Positions 48,649 to 56,489 of a stretch of 64,000 bases of DNA are shown here, piece after piece (position 1 is the stretch's first letter; every line of letters starts with the position of its first letter). Where the stretch lies: positions 229,018 to 293,017 of the forward strand of contig NZ_VSKM01000004.1 in assembly GCF_008086175.1 (NCBI RefSeq), given 5' to 3'. Made by a program: the position numbers and the translations under genes. This DNA is from Bizionia saleffrena (GTDB lineage Bacteria > Bacteroidota > Bacteroidia > Flavobacteriales > Flavobacteriaceae). The notes under the pieces are model-generated. The model had not been told where the DNA came from, ran no database searches, and saw nothing but the letters and a program-made list of their open reading frames with translations.

Positions 48649-49487
48649 CCCAACCTCACTTTTACATTAAGTTTTTGCAATAATCCTTTTGCAACGGTAT
48701 TTGCATATTCCTTTTTTCTATATTTTGTTATAGGTTGTATTCCGGTAATAACATTTGTAATGAATAGCTCGTCGGCTTTTTGAAGCTCGAAAGGAGAAAT
48801 AGACTCTTCTAAGAATTCGTACTCTGGTAATAGTTCTAAAACCTGTATTATTTGCTTTCTCATTATACCTTTTAGGCAACCATCGGTTAATGGCGGCGTT
48901 TTAATAGTATTTCCTTTCACTAAAAAGACATTTCCGTTCAATGCTTCAACGACACTTTTATTCGTGTTTAAAAGGAAGCAATTGTCTAAATCATTTTCTT
49001 CAGCATAGACGCTTCCAACAATGTTTATTGCTTTATTATTCGATTTTAAAGTCGATAACATACTTGGAGAAACATAAAAATCTTTAAATAAATCGACTTC
49101 GTACTGTGATTCATTCATCAAATAAAAGTCTGACGCTACTTTTTTAGCTGAAATAATAAAGGCAACCCCATTGTTAGTTGGTAAATATAGCCCTCCCGAG
49201 TTTCTATGTACTTGTAATTTTACACGTGCTGACGCCTGAGTAAGATCTTCACTTTCTAAAATTTTCAAAATTTCGGCTTCTAAAAACTCCATTGTAAACG
49301 ACATCGGTATTTCCATACGCATAATACGCATTGAAGACATTAATCTAAAGTAATGATCTTCCCAAAACAATAGTTTACCGTGTGAGGCTTTTACTGTCTC
49401 AAAGAGTGCGTCTCCATAAGAATAACCTCTATTACTAGGAGTTAAAACACTGTCGTTTTCTTGAATATTACCGTTAAAATTTATCAT
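48645..49487 (-). CDS. Class IV PLP aminotransferase
   Basis: The 280-residue fold-type IV PLP protein is related to aminodeoxychorismate lyase (PabC) and branched-chain aminotransferases. The start has the family pattern SNRGYSYGDALFETVKA. The PLP lysine is probably in LKSNNKAINI, and LLNTNKSVVEALNGNVF holds the cofactor phosphate-binding region. With no pab gene adjacent, a PabC role is likely but not certain. Confidence 0.87.
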   Translation of the reverse strand: MINFNGNIQENDSVLTPSNRGYSYGDALFETVKASHGKLLFWEDHYFRLMSSMRIMRMEIPMSFTMEFLEAEILKILESEDLTQASARVKLQVHRNSGGLYLPTNNGVAFIISAKKVASDFYLMNESQYEVDLFKDFYVSPSMLSTLKSNNKAINIVGSVYAEENDLDNCFLLNTNKSVVEALNGNVFLVKGNTIKTPPLTDGCLKGIMRKQIIQVLELLPEYEFLEESISPFELQKADELFITNVITGIQPITKYRKKEYANTVAKGLLQKLNVKVRLG

Positions 49488-49543
49488 AAAAAAAGTCCTG
49501 AATTTCTTCAGGACAAATATATGTTTTAATTCTATTTTTTATG

Positions 49544-49930
49544 CTATGCAGAACCTAATACCTGCTTTAAATCTGAGATTTGATTTTCCCAAAGCATTTT
49601 CGCATCTTCAACTTCGTCTGCTTCTGCGAAATCGATTATTATAATAGAGACATCTTTAGTAATTTCATCCACTTGAATTTTAATTTCAAAGAAATAAGAA
49701 TCTACTTCATCTGCCAACCATTTAAATTTAATACGTTCGCCACTTTTTTTTGTAACTAATTTTGCCTGCTCTTCTGCGCCGTCCCAAATAAACTTAAATA
49801 ATTCACCTCTTGAGTTAACATTATCGGCAAACCACTCTGATAAACCCGATGGAGTTGAAATATATTGAAATAGTAATGAGGGTGAAGCGTGAATAGGAAA
49901 TTCTATTTCGTATTTAACTTTATCTTCCAT
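49544..49930 (-). CDS. START-like domain protein (SRPBCC superfamily)
   Basis: The start is placed at ATG 49930 (MEDKVKYEIEFPIHASPSLL, 128 residues); the longer version adds a hydrophobic leader not typical of this family. The protein has the helix-grip SRPBCC fold pattern with YISTPSGLSEWFADNV. It is a common small cytoplasmic protein in Bacteroidota, related to AHSA1-like proteins. Ligand unknown. It is the gene immediately before the tRNA, on the opposite strand. Confidence 0.85.
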   Translation of the reverse strand: MEDKVKYEIEFPIHASPSLLFQYISTPSGLSEWFADNVNSRGELFKFIWDGAEEQAKLVTKKSGERIKFKWLADEVDSYFFEIKIQVDEITKDVSIIIIDFAEADEVEDAKMLWENQISDLKQVLGSA

Positions 49931-50018
49931 ATTTTCTTTAAAAATTATGGCGACAATATATACATTAATTAGTAAGATTAACACTCTAATGAAATAAAAA
50001 TTTTATTTCACCTTTTAC

Positions 50019-50048
50019 TTGTTTGATTGAAAATTGTTACTATATTTG
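50019..50048 (+). promoter_or_regulatory. Promoter of tRNA-Met
   Basis: TTG 50019-50021, a 19-base spacer and TATATTTG 50041-50048 match the Bacteroidota consensus. The predicted start point is just upstream of the tRNA at 50064. Confidence 0.8.
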
Positions 50049-50063
50049 CACTCTCAAAAATAT

Positions 50064-50137
50064 GGCGAGGTAGCTCAGTCGGTTAGAGCGTCGGATTCAT
50101 AACCCGGAGGTCACGAGTTCAATTCTCGTTCTCGCTA
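50064..50137 (+). tRNA. tRNA-Met (CAT anticodon)
   Basis: A full cloverleaf can be read: acceptor GGCGAGG/TCTCGCT, D stem GCTC/GAGC, anticodon loop TTCATAA with CAT at 50098-50100, and T stem ACGAG/CTCGT around TTCAATT. The discriminator is A and CCA is not encoded. G1-U72 and G7-U66 wobble pairs are present. The CAT anticodon could also be tRNA-Ile2 (lysidine-modified), but the body fits an elongator tRNA-Met. It is the likely integration site of the island to the right. Confidence 0.9.
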
Positions 50138-50159
50138 CAAATCTTATTCAATTCAAAAC

Positions 50160-50190
50160 AAACGGTTTAGTTCACTCTAAACCGTTTTTT
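50160..50190 (+). terminator. Intrinsic terminator between tRNA-Met and the integrase
   Basis: AAACGGTTTAG (50160-50170) pairs with CTAAACCGTTT (50177-50187), followed by T residues. The T run ends one base before the integrase ATG at 50192. Confidence 0.85.
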
Positions 50191-50191
50191 T

Positions 50192-51550
50192 ATGCTTACT
50201 ACAAACGAAATCATTACATTTGAACACGATAATGAACACGATTTAGAACACGATTTGGCACACAAAAAAGATTTTTCACCTCCAAAAATTTACATTGCAA
50301 ACGGCGATTTATCAAAACGCTGGTACGTTTATTTTTCATTTAGAGATCCTAAAACTGGACGACTAAAACGGATGAAAAACATTTATGGAGCTGCTAACTC
50401 ACACAAGACCAAAGAGGAGAGAATGATGCTCCTTTCTCGCTATCGTAGAAGGCTGCTAAAATTACTACGAGAGGGCTATAATCCGTATATTAATAATACC
50501 GATTATCATAAAGAGCAATTAGCCGAAAAAAGCAAACCTGTAGTACCAAAAATAAAGAAGCAAAAAGTGGTAATCGCTGCTACAAACTCTATAGAAACAG
50601 CTGTAGAGCCTGCTTTACCTGTAGCAACATTGGAGATTGAAAAAGAAAATCCTAAAATGACTTTGCGTGAGGCTTTTGATTTTAGTTTGAAGCTAAAAGC
50701 CAAAGTAATCAACGAACGCTCGCTTCAAGATTACCTATACAGCACCAATGCGGTTGTAAAATGGGCTAAAAACAAGCGACCAGAAATAAAAACCATCGAT
50801 CAATTTGATAAAAAAGCTGCTTTAGCTTTTCTGAATTTTATATTATTAAGATCGAGCTCTAGGAATAGAAACAATTATCGCCTTAACCTTAGTAGTTTAA
50901 TGCAAACGTTAGAGGATAATGAGATTATTGAACATAACCCTATTAAAAAGATTTCTGTTCTTAAGAGTACCCCTAAACGAAACCAGACCTATAGTCTTAC
51001 AGAACAAGAAAAAATATTCGGATACCTTGAAAAGGAGGATCCTATACTCTTGTTATATATTAAATTCATTTCTTACAACCTCCTAAGACCAATAGAGGTA
51101 TGTAGATTGAAAGTAAAAGATTTTGACTTAGAGAATAACACGATACAGTTTAAAGCTAAAAACAGCCCTTTAAAAACGAAGTTAATTCCTAAATTGTTAC
51201 TTAAAGAGCTGCCCGATTTATCGAAGCTTCATCCTGAAAACTACTTTTTTACACCCACTAAACTTGGTGGGACTTGGGAAGCAACAGAGAATAATAGAAG
51301 AGATTATTTTTCAAAACGTTTTAAAACTGTAGTAAAAGATCATTTTAAACTGGGTGAAAATCACGCTTTATACAGTTTTAGACATACTTTTATTACGAAA
51401 TTATATCGTGGTTTATTAGAAAATTCATCGTCTCACGCAGCAAAAAGTGAATTAATGGGTATTACTGGTCACGCCTCTATGGATGCGCTAGAAAAATACC
51501 TGAGAGATATTGATGCTGAATTGCCAAAAGATTATTCTGACCTACTTTAA
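50192..51550 (+). CDS. Tyrosine recombinase (island integrase)
   Basis: The 452-residue site-specific integrase has an N-terminal arm-binding-like region (KIYIANGDLSKRWYVYFSFR), a core-binding SAM-like region (about 155-255) and the catalytic domain. Catalytic Arg I is in YNLLRPIEVCRLKV, the second box reads YSFRHTF (Tyr where many relatives have His), then GHASMDALEKYL with the likely nucleophile Tyr. The gene starts 55 bases after tRNA-Met in the same direction, the classic layout of a tRNA-targeted island. No in-frame start exists further upstream because of a stop at 50168-50170. Confidence 0.92.
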   Translation: MLTTNEIITFEHDNEHDLEHDLAHKKDFSPPKIYIANGDLSKRWYVYFSFRDPKTGRLKRMKNIYGAANSHKTKEERMMLLSRYRRRLLKLLREGYNPYINNTDYHKEQLAEKSKPVVPKIKKQKVVIAATNSIETAVEPALPVATLEIEKENPKMTLREAFDFSLKLKAKVINERSLQDYLYSTNAVVKWAKNKRPEIKTIDQFDKKAALAFLNFILLRSSSRNRNNYRLNLSSLMQTLEDNEIIEHNPIKKISVLKSTPKRNQTYSLTEQEKIFGYLEKEDPILLLYIKFISYNLLRPIEVCRLKVKDFDLENNTIQFKAKNSPLKTKLIPKLLLKELPDLSKLHPENYFFTPTKLGGTWEATENNRRDYFSKRFKTVVKDHFKLGENHALYSFRHTFITKLYRGLLENSSSHAAKSELMGITGHASMDALEKYLRDIDAELPKDYSDLL

Positions 51551-51555
51551 GCGCT

Positions 51556-52233
51556 ATGAATACTTTATCAACACTAAAAGAGAATTTAAGTAAAGACTTT
51601 GTCGTTTACGTTCCAGAGGCTGCATTTAAAATACTAAAGGGAAGTATTTATGAAGGCGTAATTCCTGTGCAGACCGTAAATAAATTATACTACCTGGAAA
51701 CTAAAGAGCAACATTTCGATGATCTTAACGATTTTTCTATGCTTAAATTAATAAACAAAAATGAGCACTTAGAAAACAACCTATTTCTTTTATTTGAAGC
51801 TAAAAAAGAAATAGATATTGCACCTTTTCAAATACTCCTAAATAAATATAAAACCTATTTGGAAGGCTATATGTTTATCACAAATTGGATGTACCATAAT
51901 ATTGATTCTATATTTAAAAATCTGGATCTTAAAATTGTTAACCTTTTTAAATTGCAATTAGATTATTTCGAAAGGCATACGAAAGAATTTGACTCCTATT
52001 TTGACACCGCACCTAACGGTGATTTAAAGTTTATAGATCAATTTAAAACAATCACACCTACCGCAGAAAAGAATGTTAAACCTAGTCGTATTGAACCCGT
52101 TGAAACCCCTATTTTTACTGTAAGTAAACCTGTGGTAGAAAGCACACCTTCTAAAAAACAAAAATTAGTGATAGATGATGAGGAAGTCGATAGGTTGTTA
52201 TTAACTTCAGTATTTAATGTAACTTTAGACTAA
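51556..52233 (+). CDS. Island protein of unknown function, 225 residues
   Basis: It starts 5 bases after the integrase stop, so it is in the same transcript. The protein is soluble, Lys/Asp/Leu-rich and probably mostly helical in residues 70-160 (NNLFLLFEAKKEIDIAPF). It has a Pro/Thr-rich linker (about 175-205) and a short acidic end. No family is recognised. Co-transcription with the integrase suggests a role in integration/excision or island control. Confidence 0.65.
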   Translation: MNTLSTLKENLSKDFVVYVPEAAFKILKGSIYEGVIPVQTVNKLYYLETKEQHFDDLNDFSMLKLINKNEHLENNLFLLFEAKKEIDIAPFQILLNKYKTYLEGYMFITNWMYHNIDSIFKNLDLKIVNLFKLQLDYFERHTKEFDSYFDTAPNGDLKFIDQFKTITPTAEKNVKPSRIEPVETPIFTVSKPVVESTPSKKQKLVIDDEEVDRLLLTSVFNVTLD

Positions 52234-52316
52234 ATTTTTACCTAATATGGTTGAAATCTAATAAAAATCATTAATTTAGCGTCAAACAAACGTTTGTTAT
52301 ACGTTAAATTGAAAAT

Positions 52317-52760
52317 ATGAAATATTACACTTGCGAGTATTGTTTTACCGATTTTGAGCCCAAACGCCGTCGTGTTCAGAAATATTGTAGCGATACCTGC
52401 CGTTCGAAAGCCTACCATTTAAGAAAATCGACCCCGAATAAGACTACAGAACTAATTCCCTTTACTACTGCAGTTCAGGAAGCGCAACCACCCATACCAC
52501 CAAGCAAAACTAAAATTGAAGCCGTTAGTACAGCTGGTATTGGAAATGCAGCAGCAGGAAGTCTACTCGCCGATTCATTAAAATCTATATTTACGCCATT
52601 AGATAACAAACCAGCTACAAAAGCAGATTTCAAACAACTTAGCGATAAACTCACAAAACGTTACCATTTAGTCAAAAACATACCCAATAGACACGATGGT
52701 GCACTCCCCTATTTTGATATAGAAACTGGGAATGTTGTGTATTTGTGGGGGCGGGTTTAG
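52317..52760 (+). CDS. Small zinc-ribbon protein of the island
   Basis: The 147-residue protein begins with a compact C-x2-C-x14-C-x3-C site (Cys 6, 9, 24 and 28; CEYCFTDFEPKRRRVQKYCS), a likely zinc-binding nucleic-acid element rich in basic residues. A Pro/Ala-rich linker follows, then a C-terminal domain with KADFKQLSDKLTKRYHLVKN and a Trp-containing end. It might be a DNA-binding regulator or excision factor for the integrase, but that is inference from position. Confidence 0.65.
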   Translation: MKYYTCEYCFTDFEPKRRRVQKYCSDTCRSKAYHLRKSTPNKTTELIPFTTAVQEAQPPIPPSKTKIEAVSTAGIGNAAAGSLLADSLKSIFTPLDNKPATKADFKQLSDKLTKRYHLVKNIPNRHDGALPYFDIETGNVVYLWGRV

Positions 52761-52779
52761 AGATGTTAGCGTGATTGTT

Positions 52780-52813
52780 TAACTTTAGTTGCGTGTTTTA
52801 AAAACTAAAGTTA
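52780..52813. repeat. Hairpin-forming inverted repeat
   Basis: TAACTTTAGT (52780-52789) and ACTAAAGTTA (52804-52813) are perfect complements with a 14-base loop. There is no T run, so it is not a typical terminator. Confidence 0.7.
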
Positions 52814-52906
52814 GTAAATAATTCACAGATAAGAAGAATCTAAGAACTTTCTTAAATAGTCTAAATTTATAAATTAATTTTATACGGTGTTGGCAGAAGT
52901 TTGTTT

Positions 52907-53605
52907 CTATGAAATTAGTGATTCAACTAAACCATCTTTTGAAATATTACCTGTTTTCAAAAATTCATGCAAAGCAGAAATACAGTATTCAGAATTTATA
53001 TAATACCGTTTCATTTCTGAAGTATAATTGATTCCGTCAATAAAATATGCCTTATTACTAGTTTTATTCACATATATTTCATCTTTTAATCTATCATTGA
53101 AGTGAACTTTATATGTTTCCCATATTGGACCAAAGAAAGCTTTTTTACTCTTTATTTTTTTAATTTCGTAATTATTATTAAGTCGACTATTTATGCTTTG
53201 TTGGTTTTTGCTTAAGTAATTGTCAATTAAAAAGTCATTTATATCTGCGACGCTATTAATTTCAAAGCCATACTTAGATTCATTAATCAAAAAAACATAA
53301 TTGTCTTTACTATCCATTTTTAAGGCAAATATATTTTCGTCCAAAAAACCATGTCTGAATAGATAACTTTCACCGTCAATATCAATTAGTAGATTATTTT
53401 GTCCTATGTATTCCCAATTTTCCCTTTTAACTTTTCCGTTTTTTGAGATTATAACTTGGTTATTATCACGAAAAATAAAAACATTTTTATTATCATTAGA
53501 TTCATCAATTAAAACCCAATTTTGATTTTTTAATAAAGTTAAATCATCAAGTTTTTTAGAAAACTGCTGAATTTTTGGAATTACATTTAAAAAGTATGCA
53601 TTCAT
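52907..53605 (-). CDS. Flavobacterial orphan protein of unknown function
   Basis: This 232-residue soluble protein has no signal peptide. Repeated aromatic/acidic strands such as NVFIFRDNNQVIISKNGKVK and LLIDIDGESYLFRHGFLDEN suggest a beta-rich fold with WG/KWG-like antiparallel repeats. I remember close relatives as solitary genes scattered through Flavobacterium and related genomes, often between palindromic sequences. Here it is flanked by GTTGGCA (52889) and TGCCAAC (53628). Function unknown. Confidence 0.7.
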   Translation of the reverse strand: MNAYFLNVIPKIQQFSKKLDDLTLLKNQNWVLIDESNDNKNVFIFRDNNQVIISKNGKVKRENWEYIGQNNLLIDIDGESYLFRHGFLDENIFALKMDSKDNYVFLINESKYGFEINSVADINDFLIDNYLSKNQQSINSRLNNNYEIKKIKSKKAFFGPIWETYKVHFNDRLKDEIYVNKTSNKAYFIDGINYTSEMKRYYINSEYCISALHEFLKTGNISKDGLVESLIS

Positions 53606-53801
53606 TTTTTTTAGTTTTTTAAAGTAATGCCAACTTTTAGCCTATGGCAAGTAGAGCAGTAGAAAGCGATAAACTTTCAATTTTGCTCTGAGCCAAAACG
53701 TTGACTTTTGTTTTTAAAAGCCAAATCAACGATTTGGCGGTATTGGTAAATAGGACTGAACTTTAATAAACCACTGAACTCCCTATTCCCTATATAGCTA
53801 G
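53606..53801. repeat. Palindrome-rich intergenic stretch
   Basis: No gene is visible. The stretch holds TGCCAAC at 53628-53634 (complement of 52889-52895), a second GTTGAC-like end near 53700, and a perfect hairpin GCCAAATC/GATTTGGC at 53720-53738 with loop AAC. Confidence 0.5.
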
Positions 53802-53965
53802 TTATGAGTGTTGTTTTTTCTTTTTACGATATTGAGTTTCAATTTTAAACTTATCGTCCGCAACAGGAGTTAAAATTTGCGTTTTTTTAGGTAAACTTCG
53901 TTCATAGAATTTCTTTAGATTCTTTTCATAGAAGACAAGTAAATCTTGAATTAATTCAAAATACG
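53802..53965 (-). pseudogene. Remnant of a gene 3' end
   Basis: Read on the minus strand, a coding-like frame runs from about 53965 to a TAA at 53804-53802: ELIQDLLVFYEKNLKKFYER, then SLPKKTQILTPVADDKF, then a Lys-rich end KKKKQHS. It lacks a start. A frame-shifted continuation upstream (DYAFNSSRILN) suggests a four-base loss in a GAAT repeat. I cannot name the ancestral family. Confidence 0.45.
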
Positions 53966-53991
53966 CGATGAATTAAAAGCATAATCCTCTC

Positions 53992-54180
53992 TTAAATACC
54001 TCCATAAATAATTACTTCTGTATTGTCATTTGTTTCATTTGCTTTGAATGCCAAAAATCCAAATCCAATAAGTGCTACAAAGCGTACAAATTGATAGAAT
54101 CCATAAGGCATATCCAACAAACATAAAAACAATAAAAGTGCTAACGCAATTTTTAGTATTGTTTTGCTATTCTTCATCAT
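53992..54180 (-). CDS. DUF6804-like membrane protein, C-terminally truncated
   Basis: The 62-residue protein has two hydrophobic segments. The second begins LDMPYGFYQFVRFVALIGFG, the hallmark of small DUF6804-type membrane proteins, which as I remember run to about 100 residues with two more helices. Here translation stops soon after (IIYGGI), next to the remnant described at 53802, so the gene is probably cut short by a rearrangement. It overlaps the 3' end of the TerB-like gene by 14 bases and is the last gene of the operon. Confidence 0.65.
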   Translation of the reverse strand: MMKNSKTILKIALALLLFLCLLDMPYGFYQFVRFVALIGFGFLAFKANETNDNTEVIIYGGI

Positions 54181-54706
54181 TTTGTTTTAAACTATCTAAT
54201 GTTTTAGAATCGATTTGACTTATAAGTTCAAATTCATTTGAAATATGCGTATCAAAAAAGTCCGCTTGAAGTCTTGATAGATAAGATTCGCTTATAATAT
54301 CCTGCTCTAAATAATCCTCAAAATCTGGATGCTTATCAAGAATTGGTTTGTTAGCGATTTTTAATTTTGAGCGAATGACCTTGAAAAACTTAATTTCACT
54401 ATACTCTACTTTATCATCTGCTTTGATTGTAGCAATTGCTACTTCAATTATTTTTAGTTCGTCGGCTTCTGTTAATTCAAATTCGGTAAGTTGATTAAAA
54501 TAGTCTTTAAGAAACTGATGACCATCTTTATTAATAGCAAGTAATAAATTATCCATTTCAGAATTAATATCAATTTCACCAAACGTTTTTCTCTCCTGAT
54601 GTAATTGCTTTATCAATTTTATTTCTCTCTTATCTATATCTCCATCACAAGCCATACATGAAAACGCCGTTTTAAGTAATAATTTGTCAAAGTTTATTGT
54701 TTCCAT
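54167..54706 (-). CDS. TerB-like protein
   Basis: The start is set at ATG 54706, one base after the kinase gene's stop; an ATG 36 bases upstream would read into that gene. The 179-residue helical protein carries two TerB-type acidic motifs: SCMACDGDIDKREIKLIKQL and IKADDKVEYSEIKFFKVI. TerB domains are known from tellurite-resistance and phage/colicin-resistance loci and are thought to bind metal or membranes. It probably provides a soluble adaptor or sensor for the chaperone/kinase system it is co-transcribed with. Confidence 0.75.
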   Translation of the reverse strand: METINFDKLLLKTAFSCMACDGDIDKREIKLIKQLHQERKTFGEIDINSEMDNLLLAINKDGHQFLKDYFNQLTEFELTEADELKIIEVAIATIKADDKVEYSEIKFFKVIRSKLKIANKPILDKHPDFEDYLEQDIISESYLSRLQADFFDTHISNEFELISQIDSKTLDSLKQNDEE

Positions 54707-54707
54707 A

Positions 54708-56489
54708 TTAATTGTTTTTAAAACCAATAGCTGGTCTTTCATTAGTGTTTTCTGCTAAACCTTCCAATTTTGCCTTAATAGCAATGTAGCTATTTAACTC
54801 CTTAAGAGAAATTGAAGGTCGATTGTTTTTAATAGTTTCAAATAAAATTTCTTTTGAAATTCTTGAATTCATTTTTAATGCACTTCTCGAAGCTTCATCA
54901 CACAGGAATTTTATATCACTCGAAACGTATTTTTCTGTTAATTTTGCAAAAGCAGAGTAATCTAAACCAATTTCTCTTGGCCTTTTATCTAAATACAATT
55001 TAAACATCATCTCACGAGCTTCAAAATCAGGTGGGGGTAAATAAATTACTTTATCTAATCGTCCTGCTCTCAATATTGCTGGATCAATTGAATTAGGTCT
55101 GTTGGTCGCTCCAATAATAAAAACGCCATCCTCTCCACAATTATTCATTTGTGCTAAAAATTCATTTACTGCACTCGTGTTCATATGATTTACACTTGAA
55201 TTATCACGATTTGGAACAACAGCGTCCAATTCATCAATAAAAATGATACTTGGTGCGTTTTCACGAGCTTCATCAAAAAGATTTTTAATGTTTTCTTGCG
55301 ATTGATTTACAAATTTGCTCTGAATATCAGAAGGCTTTATTTGGTAGAAATTAAACCCAATTTCTTCCGCCATTCGCTCTGCAAAAAATGTTTTTCCGCA
55401 ACCTGGTGGACCGTAAAGTAACATTCCGTTGGGAATTGTTAAACCATATTCTGCATACTTTTCTTTATCATTTAACGCATCAATTACATCTAATTGTATG
55501 GTTTCTTTAAGTTCCTGCATTCCTGCAATTGCCTTAAAACCTTTACCGTTTTTTATGCTTTTTAATTTGGGCTTGGTTGATTCGTTTACATTAGAAACTT
55601 GCTTGATTTCTAATTCTCCGTTTATGGCTTGAATAAATTCCTTTACATTTTTAAAACGATTTTCTGCATTAGGCTGTAATGCCTTTCTTATTAAATTTAC
55701 TGTTTGTTTGTCAATTTTTATATCAGAGCCGTCAAATTTTAAAGGTTTATTTCGTTCATCTAAAATAGCATCTTCTAATTTTATTCTATCGGATTTGTAT
55801 TTTGATATTTCAACAAACCAAGGTGGCAAACCAAAAAGTAAATGATAATATAAGGCACCAACTGAAAATACATCACTTGTAACAGAGAACACTTTATTAA
55901 ATGCTTCATTGGATTGATAAAAAGGATTCAGACCATCTTTTAAAAAATCTTTGGTTGACTGACTTACATATCTTGCATAACCAAAATCAATAATTTTTGG
56001 AATTACAACTTTGCCTGACAAATCAGTCATAATATTTAGATTCGTAATATCATTATGAATAACTGGATTTTCAAGATTATGTAAATAGCTCAATCCATTT
56101 AGAACGCCTGAAATTATATCTTTTGCGTCATAAGGATTAAGTGTTTGGTCTCGTTTCATTTTATCAGCTAGAGTTTCGCCACTAATAAAATCGAGAATTA
56201 CAAAAGCATACTTTTGATTTTCTATAAGCAATTCGCCATTATCGCAATATTTTACCAAATTAGGATGTTTAATTTGCTTTAAAATCTCAATTTCTAAAAC
56301 ATCATCATTGTTGTTGAATTGTGTTCTATCTAATTTAGAATAAGAAAACAGTTTCAATAATTTTGTTTTACCATTTTGATCTTTTACACGGTAGGTTTCA
56401 GCATAACTTCCTTTTTTAAGAAAGAAGGTTACCTTATATTTTTCGTTAATTGTTTGACCTTTTGATAATATGTTCTGATTTTGGTTCAT
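54708..56489 (-). CDS. Ser/Thr protein kinase fused to AAA+ ATPase
   Basis: The 593-residue fusion has two enzymes. Residues 15-290 form a eukaryotic-type kinase: glycine loop FLKKGSYAETYRV, probable ATP Lys46, catalytic loop HNDITNLNIM (His145-Asn-Asp147 instead of HRD) and DFG at 168-170. Residues 318-590 form a classical AAA+ module of the FtsH/CDC48/proteasomal-ATPase type: Walker A GPPGCGKT (360-367), Walker B IIFIDE (415-420), sensor 1 and arginine fingers in GATNRPNSIDPAILRAGRLD. There is no membrane segment. It abuts the lipoprotein gene with no spacing and lies one operon with Hsp70. Confidence 0.9.
   Translation of the reverse strand: MNQNQNILSKGQTINEKYKVTFFLKKGSYAETYRVKDQNGKTKLLKLFSYSKLDRTQFNNNDDVLEIEILKQIKHPNLVKYCDNGELLIENQKYAFVILDFISGETLADKMKRDQTLNPYDAKDIISGVLNGLSYLHNLENPVIHNDITNLNIMTDLSGKVVIPKIIDFGYARYVSQSTKDFLKDGLNPFYQSNEAFNKVFSVTSDVFSVGALYYHLLFGLPPWFVEISKYKSDRIKLEDAILDERNKPLKFDGSDIKIDKQTVNLIRKALQPNAENRFKNVKEFIQAINGELEIKQVSNVNESTKPKLKSIKNGKGFKAIAGMQELKETIQLDVIDALNDKEKYAEYGLTIPNGMLLYGPPGCGKTFFAERMAEEIGFNFYQIKPSDIQSKFVNQSQENIKNLFDEARENAPSIIFIDELDAVVPNRDNSSVNHMNTSAVNEFLAQMNNCGEDGVFIIGATNRPNSIDPAILRAGRLDKVIYLPPPDFEAREMMFKLYLDKRPREIGLDYSAFAKLTEKYVSSDIKFLCDEASRSALKMNSRISKEILFETIKNNRPSISLKELNSYIAIKAKLEGLAENTNERPAIGFKNN

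Noticed and set aside
53802..53991. Relaxase or mobilisation gene remnant
   Set aside because: The fragment after 53802 has a charged end, but no relaxase motif (HUH or tyrosine) can be found, so no family is named.
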